A stretch of DNA of 64,000 nucleotides from Hyphomicrobiales bacterium (lineage in GTDB: Bacteria; Pseudomonadota; Alphaproteobacteria; Rhizobiales; Beijerinckiaceae): assembly GCA_027483945.1 (NCBI GenBank), contig JAIXTM010000009.1, forward strand, positions 62,001 to 126,000. Direction: 5' to 3'. The position numbers were made by a program, and so were the translations under genes. Position 1 is the first letter of the stretch. The number at the start of each line of letters is the position of its first letter. Of this stretch, positions 37,213-47,816 are shown piece by piece. A model generated the notes under the pieces. It ran no database searches. It had not been told where the DNA came from and was given only the letters and a program-made list of their open reading frames with translations.

Positions 37213-39036
37213 GTGTTGCGTTCGCCGGCATCCATCGCCGCCTTCCATGACCGCGTCGCGGCGCTCGTCCATCCGGACGCAGGCCGCGAGGCCAACGAGC
37301 GCGTCCGCCACGTGCGGTTCATGCTGACGCGCCTTGCCGCAGGCGTGGCTGGCCTGGCGCTGCTGCCGCTCTATCTGGCGCTGTTCGGTCGCCTCGGTGC
37401 CTTCGAATCGCTTGTCGCGGTGATGGCGATGATGCCGCTGGCCGCCGTCGCACTGCTTTCGCTCACCGGTCGCCTCGACCTCGCTCATGCCATTTCGGCG
37501 GCGGCCCTCGCGGGCATCATCACCGTCGGCGCTGCGGCGACGGGCGGCCTCGCTTCGCCCTTCCTGGTCGCCCTTGTGCTCGTGCCGCTGGACGCGGTCC
37601 TGTCGGGTTCGCGCCGGGCCATGGCCGCGACGCTCGCCATTGCCGTGCTGTCCCTTCTCGCGCTTGCGACATTCGCCCCCGAGGCGGGTGCGGCGGCGAA
37701 CGATGCGCTCACCGTGAGGATCGCCAGCGCTGCGGCGCTCGTCGCCGTGCTGGCGCGCGTCGGCTGGCTCGGCTTCGCCTTCAGCACGGGCGCCGCCGAG
37801 GCCGCCCGTGCCGCATCGCTGCGTGACGCGCGCCACCAGGCGGTGCTCGACGCCATGCGGGACATCGTCGTCTGGCAAAGTGCCAACGGCCAGGCCGGCT
37901 TCGTCAGCGCCGCCGGCGAGACGCTGCTCGGTGCGCCGCGACGCGTCCTGGTCGGCCGTGGCCTGTTCGAGCGCGTCCACGTGGCCGATCGCCCGGCCTA
38001 TCTGAAGGCCCTGGCCGATGCCGGCCGTGCCCAAGGCAGCGTGACGGCCGAAATCCGCCTGCGCACCGACGCCGACGGCGCCGGTTCCGACCGGGCGCCC
38101 CGCTTCGTCTGGATGGAAATGACCGCCCGCCGTGCCGCTTTCGGCGACAGCGACGCGATGGTCGTCACCGTGCTGCGCGATATCGGCGTTCGTAAAGATC
38201 AGGAGGCGGCAGCGGAGGCCGCCCGCGCTGAATCGGCCCGCGCGGTCGAAACGAAGGATCGCTTCCTCGCCACGGTCAGCCACGAGCTTCGCACGCCGCT
38301 GAACGCCATCATCGGATTCTCGGAAATCCTCGGCGGTGACGCGATCGGCGAGATCGACGAGGCCCGGCGCAAGGAATATGCGGGCATCATTCGTTCCTCC
38401 GGCGAGCACCTGCTCGACATCGTCAATGCGCTGCTGAACGTTTCCAAGATCGAAAGCGGCTCGTTCGATGTCACGCCCGAGCCCTTCGACATGCGCCAGC
38501 TCGCCCATGCCTGCTGCGATCTCGTTCAGCTCAAGGCGGATGGCGGCTGCATCAACCTGGTGCGCGACTGGCCGGCCGATCTTCCCGAAGTGAACGCCGA
38601 TCCGCGCGCCTGCCGGCAGATCCTGATCAACCTGCTGTCCAACGCGCTGAAATTCACGCCCTCCGGCGGCACGGTGACGGTTTCGCTGCGCCGGGTCGGA
38701 GAGGAAATGGTCATGGCCGTGCGCGACACCGGCATCGGTATCGCGGAGGCCGATCTCGGCCGGATCGGCGATCCGTTCTTCCAGGCGCGGTCATCCTATG
38801 ACCGGCCTTACGAAGGCACGGGCCTCGGCCTGTCGGTCGTGCGGGGCTTCGTCGGCCTCCATCGTGGCCGGATGAGCGTCGAGACCGCGCCGCGCCAGGG
38901 CACGACCGTGACCGTGTCGCTTCCGCTGGACTGCCGGATCGACGGGTTGCGCAGCGCCGGGCCCGCCACGATCCACGCCATCGCACGGCCGCCCCGGAAC
39001 GAGGTCGCCCCCACTCCGCTGAAGAGGATCGCCTGA
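37213..39036 (+). CDS. Membrane sensor histidine kinase, DivJ/PleC-like
   Basis: About 607 residues: five or six membrane helices (residues about 35-190), a PAS domain (about 210-325), HisKA with SHELRTPLNAIIGFSEIL and HATPase (NLLSNALKF, DTGIGIA, GTGLGLSVV). The membrane-PAS-HisKA plan and the sequence around the histidine resemble DivJ/PleC-type kinases that phosphorylate DivK; assignment to a named kinase is inference. No ATG precedes the first helix in frame after 37030, so GTG at 37213 is taken, with weak ribosome-binding site support. Followed directly by a peptidoglycan-binding protein gene. Confidence 0.82.
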   Translation: MLRSPASIAAFHDRVAALVHPDAGREANERVRHVRFMLTRLAAGVAGLALLPLYLALFGRLGAFESLVAVMAMMPLAAVALLSLTGRLDLAHAISAAALAGIITVGAAATGGLASPFLVALVLVPLDAVLSGSRRAMAATLAIAVLSLLALATFAPEAGAAANDALTVRIASAAALVAVLARVGWLGFAFSTGAAEAARAASLRDARHQAVLDAMRDIVVWQSANGQAGFVSAAGETLLGAPRRVLVGRGLFERVHVADRPAYLKALADAGRAQGSVTAEIRLRTDADGAGSDRAPRFVWMEMTARRAAFGDSDAMVVTVLRDIGVRKDQEAAAEAARAESARAVETKDRFLATVSHELRTPLNAIIGFSEILGGDAIGEIDEARRKEYAGIIRSSGEHLLDIVNALLNVSKIESGSFDVTPEPFDMRQLAHACCDLVQLKADGGCINLVRDWPADLPEVNADPRACRQILINLLSNALKFTPSGGTVTVSLRRVGEEMVMAVRDTGIGIAEADLGRIGDPFFQARSSYDRPYEGTGLGLSVVRGFVGLHRGRMSVETAPRQGTTVTVSLPLDCRIDGLRSAGPATIHAIARPPRNEVAPTPLKRIA

Positions 39037-39037
39037 G

Positions 39038-39751
39038 ATGAGCGCCCACGGATATGCCCACGCCTATGCCGGTGACGGACGGCCCCAAGGCCGACGTGCG
39101 CCGGTTCAGCGGCGCGAGGGCATGGCCATGCGGCTGCTTGCGGAAGCCGGCCGACGCCCGTTCCGCGCCTTCGGCATCATCCTGGCCATCGTCATGGCCG
39201 GCCTTATCGTCGTCAACGCCGTCGGCATGCAGGAGCGACGCCATCCGGCCCCGCTCTTTTCGCTGAAGGCGCCTGCTCCGCAGGCTCAAGGCACGGCGCC
39301 GGCGCAGCCGCGGGCCGCCTCACCGGAACCGGCGCAGCAGGAGCGCCGCGCCCCGCTGGTCGAGCCGCCGGCCCGGCCGCAGGATCTTGCCGCGCCCCCG
39401 CGTTCCGCTCCCGCCAGCCGCGACCCGATCGGCGACCTGCTGCGCGGCGGCGTATCCGAGCCACGCCAAGACGCACGCCAAGATGCACGCCAAGATGCAC
39501 GCCCTGCGGCGACGCCGGCGCCTCCCGCTTCCCGGGAGCCCGAGGTGGCCGTCAATGGCCGCGTCGCCAACGCACAGCGGGCCCTGACCAAGCTTGGCTA
39601 CGGCCCGCTCAAGGCCGACGGCGTCGTTGGCATCGGCACGCGCCTGGCGCTGGAGAATTTCGAGAAGGACCGCCGCCTGCCGCTGACGGGTGAATTGTCG
39701 CCGCGCGTGGCGCGCGAACTGGCGGCTGCATCCGGCATCGCCATCGAGTAA
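39038..39751 (+). CDS. Membrane-anchored peptidoglycan-binding domain protein
   Basis: A 237-residue protein: basic N-terminus, one membrane helix (residues about 45-63), a Pro/Ala-rich periplasmic linker (about 75-165) and a C-terminal PG_binding_1 domain (VANAQRALTKLGYGPLKADGVVGIGTRLALENF). It should tether the envelope to peptidoglycan. The linker contains a 12-base tandem repeat giving RQDA units. It starts one base after the kinase stop, so it is in the kinase operon. Confidence 0.87.
   Translation: MSAHGYAHAYAGDGRPQGRRAPVQRREGMAMRLLAEAGRRPFRAFGIILAIVMAGLIVVNAVGMQERRHPAPLFSLKAPAPQAQGTAPAQPRAASPEPAQQERRAPLVEPPARPQDLAAPPRSAPASRDPIGDLLRGGVSEPRQDARQDARQDARPAATPAPPASREPEVAVNGRVANAQRALTKLGYGPLKADGVVGIGTRLALENFEKDRRLPLTGELSPRVARELAAASGIAIE
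39462..39503 (+). repeat. 12-base tandem repeat inside the peptidoglycan-binding protein gene
   Basis: Three full copies and a half copy of CACGCCAAGATG (the first with one change), encoding repeated R-Q-D-A residues in the linker. Copy number may vary by slippage without shifting the frame. Confidence 0.85.
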
Positions 39752-39790
39752 GGCTTGGCCGGCGGCTTTTCCGCCGCCGGGACCGACAAT

Positions 39791-40135
39791 ATGCGCCTGC
39801 GCAGCGACATCTGGGTCGCGGCCTATATCCGCCGCCGCAACGGGGAGAACAGCCCCGCCATGCTGCGCCGGCGCGGCGTCGCCGAGGCCGGCGCCATCTT
39901 CGTGAAGATCGACAGGCTTGACGGTACGGCCGCGCTCTACGGGCCGGCACCCCAGAGCCTGCTTGAGGAGGGCGAGGCCGGAAGGCTCTTCGCGCCCGTG
40001 ACCGACGGCTTCGTGCCCGTGCCCGATGCGGAGGAGCGGCTTGCCCGCGAGATCCGCTTCGATCCCGACATCTGGATCGTCGAGGTCGAGGACCCGCAAG
40101 GACGCCCGCTGCTCGACATGCCAAAGGGCGTCTGA
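39791..40135 (+). CDS. DUF1491 family protein
   Basis: A 114-residue protein of the DUF1491 family, nearly confined to alphaproteobacteria and of unknown function. MRLRSDIWVAAYIRR, RGVAEAGAIFVKIDRLDG and the end DIWIVEVED are conserved family blocks. It lies 39 bases after the peptidoglycan-binding protein gene and converges with DUF2336. No catalytic motif is recognisable. Confidence 0.88.
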   Translation: MRLRSDIWVAAYIRRRNGENSPAMLRRRGVAEAGAIFVKIDRLDGTAALYGPAPQSLLEEGEAGRLFAPVTDGFVPVPDAEERLAREIRFDPDIWIVEVEDPQGRPLLDMPKGV

Positions 40136-40138
40136 GCG

Positions 40139-41263
40139 TCACGCCTCGCGGCGCGGCACGGCCGGACGCTGGCCTGACAAGGTTGGCCGACGGGCGGAGG
40201 TGGCGCCCGGCATGGCCCGCACGCCCGACGGTGCCAGGAACGGCTGGTGCTCGGCCTGGCGCTCCGGGATGCGCTCCAGCCCCGCGATAGCCGCCACGAT
40301 CCGGGCAGCGACCGCCCGGTCCGTGTCCCGCACCTGATCGACGAGCGCGAAGACGCGCGGGGCGGAATGCGAGATGGCCGGCTCGCGGTTGAGGAAGATA
40401 GCCGCCGCGTCCATGGCGCCCATGCCGATTGCGGTCAGGAGCAGCGCGAGCGATTCCCCGCTCCGGTCGCCGAGCATGCGGTCCGTCGCGGCCTGGTCGA
40501 GGCCGCTGGTTTCCGCGAGAGCGACGCGGAACGCTTCCGTTTCCCGGGCCCGGGCGAGCGCCACCAGGCGGGCGAGCGCGTCGGCTTCGCTGGCGGGCAG
40601 GGCTGGGCGGCCATCAAGCCCGGCCAGGGCGGCGACGCCCTTGAGGATCGCCATGCGGGTTTCGGCGAGAGCCTCCGGATAAAGGCAGGCCTTGTCCACC
40701 GCCGAAAGATCGGTGCGATCGGCGAGGTCCTGCGCCAGAACCGAGTCGTTCCGGGCCCGGACCAGCAGGCACTCGAGCGCCGGCCGGTCGAGGCGCAGTT
40801 TCTGGTTGGCCGCCAGGGCGCGATCGATGGCGGGATTGTCCCGCTCCAGCAGCGCGGCGACGACGGTGGCGGTGATGTCCGGGCGGCCGGCGACGGCCTC
40901 TGCCATGACATCCAGCCCGGAGGAGGCGATTACCTCCATGTCGGCAGCCTCCATGCGCCAAAGGCGCCGCGCCACGATTGCGGCCACGAGGCCCCCGCGC
41001 GCCAGCAATGCCGCGATGACCGCCGGCGGGGTTTCATCGCAGGCGGCGAGGCGCTCAGCCACGATGAGCAACCCGGCCTCGTCCACGAGCGGGATGGCGC
41101 CGAGTGCGAAGGTTTCGAACGCGGCGATAGTCGCCGGCGAATGGCTCATCGCGCCCACGAACAGGTCGGCCTGCACCCTCAGGAGCACCGCGTGCGCGGA
41201 CGCACCGTCCTCCCGGGCGGATCGGAGCAGGTTGGGCAAGTCGGCAAGGTCGTGAGCGGGCAT
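40139..41263 (-). CDS. DUF2336 domain protein
   Basis: A 374-residue helical protein of the alphaproteobacterial DUF2336 family. Repeated segments such as LPNLLRSAREDG, RLAACDETPPAVIAALLARG, AVAGRPDITATVVAALLER give a HEAT-like helical repeat. Function unknown; family members occur near motility and cell-cycle genes. A CtrA-like box (41310-41324) lies 47 bases upstream of its start. Confidence 0.8.
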   Translation of the reverse strand: MPAHDLADLPNLLRSAREDGASAHAVLLRVQADLFVGAMSHSPATIAAFETFALGAIPLVDEAGLLIVAERLAACDETPPAVIAALLARGGLVAAIVARRLWRMEAADMEVIASSGLDVMAEAVAGRPDITATVVAALLERDNPAIDRALAANQKLRLDRPALECLLVRARNDSVLAQDLADRTDLSAVDKACLYPEALAETRMAILKGVAALAGLDGRPALPASEADALARLVALARARETEAFRVALAETSGLDQAATDRMLGDRSGESLALLLTAIGMGAMDAAAIFLNREPAISHSAPRVFALVDQVRDTDRAVAARIVAAIAGLERIPERQAEHQPFLAPSGVRAMPGATSARRPTLSGQRPAVPRREA

Positions 41264-41309
41264 GGCGCGATCGTTTGGCGGGTGTGCGACCCACCTTCGC
41301 CCACGAACG

Positions 41310-41324
41310 TTAGAGCTTCGTTAA
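41310..41324. promoter_or_regulatory. CtrA-like box between DUF2336 and the small protein gene
   Basis: TTAG-N7-TTAA, followed by CC, one mismatch from the full CtrA motif TTAA-N7-TTAAC. It is placed between two divergent genes and could regulate either. Confidence 0.35.
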
Positions 41325-41414
41325 CCTTGACGAATTCTGAATGCGCAGACCGGGCGCGAAGGCTGCGTTCCGGGTTCGACGAAGACGGAAGGGGATCGCA
41401 CCAGGAGACGACCC

Positions 41415-41603
41415 ATGGCCATCCAGCAACGCGCGACAAGCGCCGACATCCTCGCCTTTCCGGCCCACCGCGTCGCGCCGACGCGTGCCGAGCCGGGCCA
41501 GGAGGCGACCATCCTGTTCTTCACGGGCGTGCGCTACGAGCGCCACCCGGCTCCGCAGGCACACCGTGACGGCTCCCGTCCGGTTCGCAAGCGCCGCGGG
41601 TGA
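41415..41603 (+). CDS. Small uncharacterised protein
   Basis: A 62-residue protein with a mid-sequence core ATILFFTGVRYERH and a basic tail. GGAGACGACCC precedes its ATG. Its stop overlaps the GTG of the lipoprotein gene (GTGA), which supports real translation. I do not recognise the family, though similar short proteins occur in other Hyphomicrobiales. Confidence 0.6.
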   Translation: MAIQQRATSADILAFPAHRVAPTRAEPGQEATILFFTGVRYERHPAPQAHRDGSRPVRKRRG

Positions 41604-42430
41604 GAGCGGGATTTCAGCGACCTTCTCCTGACCGGCCGCCTGCCGCCGGGCGGCGCACCCATGCCGCGATCATGGCCGGTGCCCTAGGCCTTCTCGCCGC
41701 CGGCTGCGGCATGAACGGCGATTTCGGCCGGCCCACTCCCTCCATCTGGACCAGCACGATCCTGCCCGCTGCCGGCTTCGCATCGGGCGCCGCGCGGGGC
41801 GAACCGCCATCGCTCTTTGCGCTCACCGACGACGAACAGCAAATGCGCGACCGCGCCTGGCGCTACATCATGCCGGCGCACGAGAAGTCCTACTTTTACC
41901 GGGTGCTGGGCGAGCTGGCGCGAACGCATGTCCTGCCCAAGGAAGCGCTCGTCCCCGATCCCACGATCTACAAGCGCGCCATCTGGGCGACGACCGCCTC
42001 GCCCGTCTCGCGCTACCGCCGCCTCACCGACGACATCGATGCAGACCGGGCGCTGATCCCGCCCTTCGCGGCGGTGACGGCCAGGGTCGAGGCGGCGGAC
42101 GATATCCGCCGCGGCGCCATGCGCCACCTCTCCGTGCAGGGCTATGAGCGCGAGAATGCCGAACTGCGCCTCGCCGAGAATGTCGGCTTGTCCATCTGGG
42201 TCTGCGAACTGATCGCCCAGCGCATCGAGGCCTACGACGTTGCGCTGAACGGACTGGTCGTCGAGGTGCCTCACAAGATAGCCGTCGAGAGCGAGCGGGC
42301 CCTGACGCGCCTGAAGCAGGACGCCGCAGCCTTCTGCGCCTCGCGCTGGCGCCTGCTGGAGCTGCGCCGCGCCGACGAGGGCCGCAAATCCCGCCGGGGC
42401 GTCGGTGAGCCCATCGTCGTGAAGGGCTGA
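41600..42430 (+). CDS. Putative lipoprotein of unknown function
   Basis: A 276-residue protein starting at a GTG coupled to the previous stop. A positively charged N-terminus (RRTHA) precedes a hydrophobic stretch ending in the lipobox LAAGC at about residue 36, so it should be a lipid-anchored envelope protein. The mature part is alpha-helical and rich in charged residues, without recognisable motifs. An ATG at 41672 would remove the basic residues of the signal, making GTG more likely. Confidence 0.65.
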   Translation: MRAGFQRPSPDRPPAAGRRTHAAIMAGALGLLAAGCGMNGDFGRPTPSIWTSTILPAAGFASGAARGEPPSLFALTDDEQQMRDRAWRYIMPAHEKSYFYRVLGELARTHVLPKEALVPDPTIYKRAIWATTASPVSRYRRLTDDIDADRALIPPFAAVTARVEAADDIRRGAMRHLSVQGYERENAELRLAENVGLSIWVCELIAQRIEAYDVALNGLVVEVPHKIAVESERALTRLKQDAAAFCASRWRLLELRRADEGRKSRRGVGEPIVVKG

Positions 42431-42435
42431 ACCGC

Positions 42436-42984
42436 CTATTGCGGCTGGCAGGATAGCGAGGAGACCAGCGCCCGGGCTTCCTCGCGCTGCGACACGAACG
42501 GCGCGTGTGCCCGCACGACGATCAGCCCGCGTGGCCGGGCGAGCGGAACCCGCAATTCGCCCGCCGGCGCTTCCTCCTCTCGGGCCTGCGCCGCTTCCAG
42601 CTGGCGCTGGGTCATCAGCGTCAGCGCGATGCCGCCGCGTGCGGCCGAACGGTCCGACAGCGCATAGACGACGCCGCCGAACTCGCCATGGATGGCGAGC
42701 GACTGCACGAGATCGCGGGTCACCACGCTGATCTTGTAAGGGCCGCGGCTGAGGTCGAAGGCGCAGGCCGACATTTCCACCGTGGGATCCGCGAAACGCG
42801 GGCGCACCGCGCCGTCTTCGGTGTCGAACAGCACGGTGGCCGCCAACGGGCTCGTCGCGACGATGCGCTGATAGGCACTGCTCGAACCCAGGCGCGGCAT
42901 GGCCAGGATTGCGACGACGTGAACGAGCGCTCCCAGGACGAGGCCGGTCGCCAAGGTCAGGATGATGTGGCGCCGCCCGGTCAT
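42436..42984 (-). CDS. DUF1254-like membrane protein
   Basis: A 182-residue protein with one N-terminal membrane helix (residues about 7-30). It resembles the DUF1254 protein normally found next to DUF1214 in Hyphomicrobiales. CAFDLSRGPYKISVVT and ALSDRSAARGGIALTLMT are the clearest blocks. Its ATG overlaps the stop of the upstream gene by four bases, and both follow the PBP1A gene. Function unknown. Confidence 0.75.
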   Translation of the reverse strand: MTGRRHIILTLATGLVLGALVHVVAILAMPRLGSSSAYQRIVATSPLAATVLFDTEDGAVRPRFADPTVEMSACAFDLSRGPYKISVVTRDLVQSLAIHGEFGGVVYALSDRSAARGGIALTLMTQRQLEAAQAREEEAPAGELRVPLARPRGLIVVRAHAPFVSQREEARALVSSLSCQPQ

Positions 42985-43552
42985 CGGCAGGCGAGCCTCC
43001 GGATGGCGGGGAGCGCGTCGGGACGCAGCGAGGAAACCGCGTTGGCGATCGGCGTGTCGTAGATCCGCAGAGCCAGCTCGAACGGAGCGTCCGCTGGCGC
43101 CGGCAGCCAGTTGCCGGGCTGGGGATCGGAGGCGACCGCGATGGTCGCCGGGCCGGACACCGGTCGCAGCACGTTTGCCGACGTCACGGCGTGGCGGTTG
43201 GACGGGTTCGGCACAAGCCGATGCTCGCGGTCCGACAGGGTCAGCGTCCAGGCCCGTCCTGCCGGAATGGAGCCCGTGACCGCGTAGGTGCAGGCGCCGG
43301 AGAGCGGACGTCCCGAACTGTCGGCCACGGCGACGAAGAGGATGCCCTCGCCGGCGCCCAGCGGCACGTCGCCGGTGCGGGCCACCAAGGCGAGCGCGTA
43401 AGGATCGGCACCGCCAAGGCGGGTGCCCGGCGCGGCCCACGGGCCCACCTGCACGACGCCGGGCTGCCAGCCGGAGGAGACGGACCAATAGGTCGCGCCG
43501 AGGCCGGTCACGGCCCCGATCGCAAGCACGGCGACGATCTGGATCGGAGACC

Positions 43553-43556
<4 letters not shown>
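42981..43556 (-). CDS. DUF1214 domain protein
   Basis: A 191-residue protein with an N-terminal signal anchor (QIVAVLAIGAVTGLGATYW) and a DUF1214 beta-sandwich: YTVTGS-like TYAVTGSIPAGRAWTLTLSD, PNPSNRHAVTS, GNWLPAP and FELALRIYD are family marks. DUF1254/DUF1214 pairs occur as domains or separate genes; role unknown. The start overlaps the PBP1A stop by four bases. Confidence 0.8.
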
Positions 43557-45757
<2,201 letters not shown>

Positions 45758-45880
45758 GGACGACCCCGACCGCGCCGCATTCGGCGCGTCCTACATTCTA
45801 TCGCGCGGTTGAGCCGGGCGAAACCATATAGCATCAAGCGGACGGCAGACGCCGCGACCGTTCAGCCATGAAGAAGCGAG

Positions 45881-46381
45881 ATGCCAGAGAAGTTCCCGGA
45901 CCGGCCCGAACCCTTCTGGCGGACCAAGGCCCTCGACTCGATGTCAGACGCGGAGTGGGAAAGCCTGTGCGACGGTTGCGCCCGCTGCTGCCTCGTCAAG
46001 TTGGAGGACGAGGACACCGGCGACGTCCACTACACGGATATCGGGTGCCGTCTGCTGGACGGCGCGTCGTGCCGATGCCGCGATTATCCCAACCGGCAGG
46101 CGCTCGTGCCTGATTGCGTGAAGCTGACGCCGCAGACGGTGAGGGGCCTTGGCTGGCTGCCGCCGACCTGCGCCTACCGGCTGGTGGACGAGGGGAAGGA
46201 CCTGCCCTGGTGGCATCCGCTTGTCTCCGGCAGGCCCGAGACCGTCCACGAGGCCGGCATCTCGGTACGCGACCGCGTCCATGCAGGCGAGGACGATCTC
46301 CCGGCTGAGCACTTCGTCGACCGGCTCGTGCGGTGGCCGATGCGTGCACCGCGCAAGGCCCGCAAGCCGCCGGCGCTCTAG
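45881..46381 (+). CDS. YcgN-family cysteine cluster protein
   Basis: A 166-residue UPF0260/YcgN protein. The family signature [11 protein letters not shown] lies near residue 30, with further cysteines in [20 protein letters not shown] and in PTCAYRL, suggesting metal binding (likely an Fe-S cluster or zinc). Function is unknown. It is divergent from PBP1A. Confidence 0.9.
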   Translation: MPEKFPDRPEPFWRTKALDSMSDAEWESLCDGCARCCLVKLEDEDTGDVHYTDIGCRLLDGASCRCRDYPNRQALVPDCVKLTPQTVRGLGWLPPTCAYRLVDEGKDLPWWHPLVSGRPETVHEAGISVRDRVHAGEDDLPAEHFVDRLVRWPMRAPRKARKPPAL

Positions 46382-46508
46382 AGGGTCGCCGCTCCGCTGG
46401 CTGAAAATCTACCGCTCCGCTGGAACCAACCACGTCCGACAGAGGTTGCTGCAGCATGGCCGGCATCCGTTTGCGCCGGCCCGTCTGGCAAGACGAGGGG
46501 GGTTGGTC

Positions 46509-46778
46509 GTGAAAGCGCTGTGTCTCATGCCGTTCATGTTGGCGGTGCTGCTGCTGCCTCCGACCCTGGCTATTGCCGCCCCAAGCGAAGTCTCGCCCGT
46601 GACCGCCTCCGCGCGCTGCGCCAACGACGCCGCTGCCATCGGCTCGGCCCATGTCCGGCTGATCCTGGCCTGCCTCGATGGCCGGGCCGCGGACGGCTTC
46701 GTCGACAATTTCGCCGCGATCCGCCCGGCCCTGCGCGCGCGCATGCCTCAGGCCTGCGATTGCGTCGTCCTCGACTGA
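46509..46778 (+). CDS. Small secreted protein
   Basis: An 89-residue protein starting at a GTG with a GAGGGGG site six bases upstream. A signal peptide (KALCLMPFMLAVLLLPPTLAIA) is followed by a small mature protein with four cysteines after the signal (RCANDA, LACLDG, CDC), suggesting disulfides. Family not recognised. Confidence 0.55.
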   Translation: MKALCLMPFMLAVLLLPPTLAIAAPSEVSPVTASARCANDAAAIGSAHVRLILACLDGRAADGFVDNFAAIRPALRARMPQACDCVVLD

Positions 46779-46793
46779 CCGGTGCGGGACAGC

Positions 46794-47693
46794 ATGGAAG
46801 GGTCCAAGGCCGCCCGGGGCGAATCGGCCGCTGGCCTCGGATCACCGCATTTGCGCAGGCTGTCACCCGGCGACTGGTTCGCCATCCTCAAGCGCACGGT
46901 CACGGAATTCATCAATGACGACGTGATGGGCATTGCCGGCGGCGTCAGCTTCTACGCATTGCTGTCGCTGGTGCCCGCGATCGCCGCCTTCGTCTCGCTC
47001 TATGGCCTCTTTGCCGATGTCAGCACGGCGATCGACCATCTCGATATCCTGGGCAGCATGCTGCCGCGCGATGCCTTCCAGCTGGTGACCGAGCAGGTGA
47101 CGCGCATCGCCGGCCAGCCGGCGGGCAGCCTCTCGGCCGCCTTCCTGCTCTCGCTGGCGATCTCCCTGTGGAGCGCGAACGCGGCCATGAAGGCGCTGAT
47201 CGCCGGGCTGAACCGCGTGAAGGAGATCGAGGAGACCCGCGGCATCATCAGCTTGAACCTCGTCTCGCTGGCCTTCACCCTGGGCGCCATCGTGTTCCTG
47301 ATGCTGGCCGTGTCTGGCGTCGTCGTCGTGCCGGCGATCATGGCGTTCATCGGGTATGTCGGCACCGGGGAGACGCTCCTCGCGGCGGCGCGCTGGCCGC
47401 TCCTGTTCCTCGTCCTGATGGGCGGGCTGGCTTTGGTCTATCGCTTCGCACCCTCGCCACCGCGGAGCACGGCGCCGCGCTGGTTCACCGCCGGCGGCCT
47501 CGTCGCCGCCCTGTTCTGGATCGCCGCCTCGCTGGCCTTCTCGTTCTATGTCTCGTCGTTCGGGGCCTATAACGAAACCTATGGGTCGCTTGCCGCCGTC
47601 GTGATCTTCATGAGCTGGATCTGGATCTCCACCATGGTCGTCCTGCTTGGCGCCGAGCTTGACCGCGAGATCGCCCGCTACCGCGCCGCCTGA
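46794..47693 (+). CDS. YihY/BrkB-family inner membrane protein
   Basis: A 299-residue integral membrane protein with six helices of the YihY/UPF0761 family (formerly annotated as ribonuclease BN). GGVSFYALLSLVPAIAAFVSLYG and LWSANAAMKALIAGLNRV are signature blocks and ISTMVVLLGAELDRE closes the domain. Function not established. The frame extends to a GTG at 46782; ATG at 46794 is preferred. Confidence 0.9.
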   Translation: MEGSKAARGESAAGLGSPHLRRLSPGDWFAILKRTVTEFINDDVMGIAGGVSFYALLSLVPAIAAFVSLYGLFADVSTAIDHLDILGSMLPRDAFQLVTEQVTRIAGQPAGSLSAAFLLSLAISLWSANAAMKALIAGLNRVKEIEETRGIISLNLVSLAFTLGAIVFLMLAVSGVVVVPAIMAFIGYVGTGETLLAAARWPLLFLVLMGGLALVYRFAPSPPRSTAPRWFTAGGLVAALFWIAASLAFSFYVSSFGAYNETYGSLAAVVIFMSWIWISTMVVLLGAELDREIARYRAA

Positions 47694-47768
47694 GCCGCTT
47701 CACGAACGGGATCCGAAGGGAAAGCACGGCCGACTGACTGGGCCGCGATCCTGGTCCGGACATGAAAA

Positions 47769-47794
47769 AGGGGCGGCCTCGAAAGGCCGCCCCT
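47769..47794. terminator. Intrinsic terminator between convergent genes
   Basis: A perfect 11-base-pair stem AGGGGCGGCCT / AGGCCGCCCCT with loop CGAA. On the minus strand it is followed by TTTTTCATG, ending the DUF3618 operon; it may also serve the YihY gene. Confidence 0.8.
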
Positions 47795-47816
47795 CATTGT
47801 GTGCCCTGAGGCGAGG

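Noticed and set aside
39462-39503. CACGCCAAGATG tandem repeat as a possible CRISPR array
   Set aside because: In-frame tandem copies without spacers inside a coding gene; reported as a repeat instead.
46389-46424. Two copies of CCGCTCCGCTGG, possible CRISPR or insertion remnant
   Set aside because: Only two 12-base copies with a short spacer and no further copies; nothing like an array or terminal inverted repeat.
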